Assembly (NCBI GenBank): GCA_024639925.1
Contig: JAHEGA010000024.1
Coordinates: 1-14,360 of the forward strand
Direction of reading: 5' to 3'
DNA length: 14,360 nucleotides
DNA from: Microbacteriaceae bacterium
GTDB taxonomy: Bacteria; Actinomycetota; Actinomycetes; Actinomycetales; Microbacteriaceae
The translations under genes were made by a program, and so were the position numbers. The notes beneath the pieces are model-generated. The model worked only from the letters and a program-made list of their open reading frames with translations, searched no databases and was not told the DNA's origin. The number at the start of each line of letters is the position of its first letter. Position 1 is the first letter of the stretch. This document shows positions 13,001-14,360 of this stretch, piece after piece.

Positions 13001-13551
13001 ATCGATTCCAGCTTGCGCTGAGTCTTTTCTTTCCGCCGGCGGTGCTTCAGAATCCCGGCGGCTTCTTCGATGAACCGTCGGCGATCATCCGGGGTGGCGT
13101 GAAGGACACGGTCCAGTTGCCCCTGCCCCACGATGACGTGCATTTCGCGACCCAGCCCGCTATCGCTCAACAGCTCCTGAACATCCAACAGTCGCACGGG
13201 TTCTTTGTTGATCGCATATTCGCTGGCACCGTTGCGAAACAGCGTCCGCGAAATGGTGACTTCGGTGTAGTCAATCGGGAGCGCGCCATCGGAGTTGTCG
13301 ATGGTGAGCATCACTTCGGCGCGCCCGAGCGGAGCTTTCGAGGTGGTTCCGGCAAAAATGACGTCCTCCATGGACCCACCACGGAGAGTCTTGGCGCCCT
13401 GTTCACCCATCACCCAGGCGAGGCCGTCGACCACATTGGATTTGCCGGACCCGTTGGGTCCGACCACACAGGTCACCCCTGGCTCAAAGGCAAAGGTGGT
13501 CGGCTGCGCGAAGGACTTGAACCCCTTGAGCGTGAGGGATTTCAGATGCAC
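10051..13551 (-). CDS. smc: Chromosome segregation protein Smc
   Basis: Smc is the ATPase of bacterial condensin; with ScpA and ScpB (not in this window) it organises and separates chromosomes. The 1166-residue product has Walker A GPNGSGKS (31-38), then TLRGGSMEDVIFAG and the Q-loop region SDSGLGREMHVIVGQGQLD, a first coiled coil of Glu/Ala/Arg-rich heptads, a hinge at roughly 500-650 (VSGRVSDALEVTPGYETAIA ... VFGEHRVSTGLG), a second coiled coil, the signature LSLLSGGERS (1066-1075), Walker B YILDEVEAALDD ending near 1105, and H-loop VITHQK near 1129. Length is normal. The GTG start (MHLKSLTLKGFKSF) fits the family and has GGAG 6 nt upstream (13558-13561). It follows mutM by 41 nt. Confidence 0.98.
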   Translation of the reverse strand: MHLKSLTLKGFKSFAQPTTFAFEPGVTCVVGPNGSGKSNVVDGLAWVMGEQGAKTLRGGSMEDVIFAGTTSKAPLGRAEVMLTIDNSDGALPIDYTEVTISRTLFRNGASEYAINKEPVRLLDVQELLSDSGLGREMHVIVGQGQLDRVLHATPDDRRRFIEEAAGILKHRRRKEKTQRKLESMQANLTRLNDLAGEVRRQLTPLGRQADIARQAQSIQAIVRDAKARVLADDLQGLGTAIDTFHLNEQERAAERAALSDQADSHRRRIAELEASAGGEALDKARSVDYDLKRVLESLTSLETLAIERAAGFEEEAPGGVTSTITEEMLEGLAEELARAEAAVAAHESTVGNISARLATHRAALSAHDEQVKELGEAAAAWDSTARALEAARDRAGAQVTSREEDVARQEQSLERARERQTAVEQALEAIQQGEGSPDTVAQAFEGAVAEAEQALREAEELEQTTRQALHQSEREQEALAATVSALDLALAPDAGDDDLSAHSAVSGRVSDALEVTPGYETAIARALGSLTEAYLVDSRAAALSVVRDRSGAETARVDLVIANGDTTATAAVAGVKPATDVVRGPAGVLALLQGTYIADDVAAVEAAWGDASSLPPGVTVVTTAGDVFGEHRVSTGLGQARSRLELAAERESADTELRSRSRDRERYLREAEEATEAKTLAVDAVAAARAELRSADAKRAEMSEQVSSARASLEAAQAEIVRLEESFRRAGETLEEAREAQKESEQKLQEFQDTQRPEVDDQQREELVAVVDEVAAEEVDARIGWEALRQSVRSAREALLAAQSRKAEEEAAKAREEEKYRDRVEKAKRAQSVLAILPAVMTAAKASVEESSHHLIEAQAQRHAHQSELGELRDKEVTVRERLSSITESVHSIEMQIYEKKLQRTTLLERVNDELGLDEATLLAEYSPNALVPPDDENEVAKPFDRAVQEARLAKASRQLDQLGRVNPLALEEFQALEDRHAFLKEQLEDLSKTRKDLETIMDDVDSTMQGIFADAFADTQKAFDEVFPILFPGGTGSLSLTAPDDLLTTGIEVSIRPAGKKIERLSLLSGGERSLAAVALLIAIFKARPSPFYILDEVEAALDDANLGRLLSVIESLRAESQLIVITHQKRTMEIADALYGVSMRKDGVSAVVGQRVAAEESLAS

Positions 13552-13557
13552 TGACGA

Positions 13558-13561
13558 CTCC
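13558..13561 (-). promoter_or_regulatory. Shine-Dalgarno (GGAG) fixing the smc GTG start
   Basis: GGAG on the minus strand with a 6-nt spacer (TCGTCA) to GTG 13551. In the 41-nt mutM-smc gap no TANNNT box or terminator is visible, so smc is probably read from the mutM message. Confidence 0.6.
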
Positions 13562-13592
13562 GCTTCTCAGGCTTCGATGGACGGGTACAAAC

Positions 13593-14360
13593 TTACCGGC
13601 TCCGAGGAGTCCTCTGACATCGCGGGCAACGATGAGAGGACCGGTTCATCCAGGGTTCTCTCACCAGGATGGTCTGGCACCGCGGGCACGGCTGACCAGC
13701 TCGACCGTAGGCGTTGAGGGAGTGGGAAAAATACCCACTGACCCCGTTGACGTTCACATACTGCTGATCAAAAGACGTCCCGCCTTCGGCGAGTGCTTTG
13801 GTCAACACACTCCGCACCGCCTCGACTAACTCCTGGACGCGCGCGGGTCGCAACGACTGGGTGCTGGCCCTGTAGTGGAGCTTGGTGGCCCAGAGTGCTT
13901 CATCGGCATAAATGTTGCCAATTCCACTGATGAGTGTTTGATCCAGCAGCGCACGCTTGATTTCCGTGTTTTTGGCACGAAGTTTGCGACTGAAACCTGC
14001 TGCGTCAAAGGCGGGGTCCAGCGGATCTCGCGCGATATGTGCGACGGAGATCGGAACTCGGGAATCCAGGCCTCCGAAGCCCGCCGGGCGGGTGTCACCG
14101 GGCTCGAGGAGATCATCAATCGCCATCGACCCGAAGATGCGCTGGTCGACAAACCCCACTCGAGTGGCGCCGAGTCTGGCCTCCTCCAGCTCGAAAAGGA
14201 TGCGAAGGTGAGAACCAAAGTCGGAGGTGTCCTCCCCCAGCAGAACCTGACCGCTCATGCCCAGGTGGCACACGAGAGCACGGTCTGATCGTGCGATGGG
14301 AACCCACAGGAATTTCCCGCGCCGAAGCGGCACCTCCAGCCTGGCGCCCTCCAACTCGTC
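13593..14360 (-). CDS. mutM: Formamidopyrimidine-DNA glycosylase (Fpg/MutM), 5' end outside window
   Basis: This base-excision enzyme removes 8-oxoguanine and FaPy lesions and nicks the DNA backbone. The visible 255 C-terminal residues lack the catalytic PELPE N-terminus, which lies beyond the right edge. Present are the beta-hairpin with the conserved Lys (LRRGKFLWVPI), HLGMSGQVLL, the helix-two-turn-helix segment with LLDQTLISGIGNIYADEALW, and a C-terminal zinc finger with CPRC (LNAYGRAGQPCPRC) and a second CPRCQ 16 residues on. There is no in-frame ATG near the right edge, so the gene must continue. The position upstream of smc is standard in actinobacteria (rnc-mutM-smc). MutM is preferred over Nei because of the ISGIGNIYADE motif and the genomic context. 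Confidence 0.95.
   Translation of the reverse strand, partial: DELEGARLEVPLRRGKFLWVPIARSDRALVCHLGMSGQVLLGEDTSDFGSHLRILFELEEARLGATRVGFVDQRIFGSMAIDDLLEPGDTRPAGFGGLDSRVPISVAHIARDPLDPAFDAAGFSRKLRAKNTEIKRALLDQTLISGIGNIYADEALWATKLHYRASTQSLRPARVQELVEAVRSVLTKALAEGGTSFDQQYVNVNGVSGYFSHSLNAYGRAGQPCPRCQTILVREPWMNRSSHRCPRCQRTPRSR

Noticed and set aside
1..14360. A novel multi-gene defence, mobile or biosynthetic system
   Set aside because: All but one gene belong to well-known housekeeping families in a largely conserved order; no integrase, transposase, toxin-antitoxin pair or repeat array is visible.

Overview
The window looks like chromosomal DNA from a high-GC Gram-positive bacterium (Actinomycetota), most likely Microbacteriaceae, and probably one with a compact genome. 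The evidence is the GC-rich composition (about 58-60% by eye), the actinobacteria-specific DUF2469 gene between rnhB and dprA, the gene order smc-ftsY / ffh-rpsP-KH-rimM-trmD / rplS-lepB-rnhB-DUF2469-dprA, gaps of only a few bases, and -10 boxes of the TANNNT type placed directly in front of start codons. The family assignment is inference.

Layout, in the minus-strand direction of transcription (right to left): mutM (5' end outside the window), smc, an unrecognised 53-residue single-pass membrane protein, ftsY, then ffh, rpsP, a KH-domain gene, rimM and trmD, then rplS, lepB, rnhB, the DUF2469 gene, dprA and a class III cyclic-nucleotide-type metallophosphoesterase that runs off the left edge. 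Two genes interrupt this run on the plus strand: a gamma-carbonic-anhydrase-like hexapeptide protein between ftsY and ffh, and a methionine aminopeptidase (map) between trmD and rplS. Each plus-strand gene overlaps the 3' end of its convergent neighbour by a few bases.

The genes fall into linked housekeeping jobs. FtsY, Ffh and LepB form the co-translational secretion route, with Map trimming the N-termini of new proteins. S16, L19, KhpA-type KH protein, RimM and TrmD serve ribosome assembly and tRNA modification. Smc, RNase HII, MutM and DprA maintain chromosomes and DNA.

I find no mobile element, CRISPR array, tRNA or rRNA gene, and no obvious undescribed multi-gene system. The points most worth a second look are: six start codons preceded at 5-8 nt by TANNNT without a good Shine-Dalgarno (leaderless promoters, two fused to the upstream stop codon); the small membrane ORF between smc and ftsY; a roughly 97-residue Ala/Glu/Pro tail on ribosomal protein S16; a possible alternative-pairing leader before rplS; and the shortened DprA with its usual neighbours missing. 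Every stretch longer than 300 bases contains a gene; the two longest gaps (6747-6918 and 3656-3830) are described as features.
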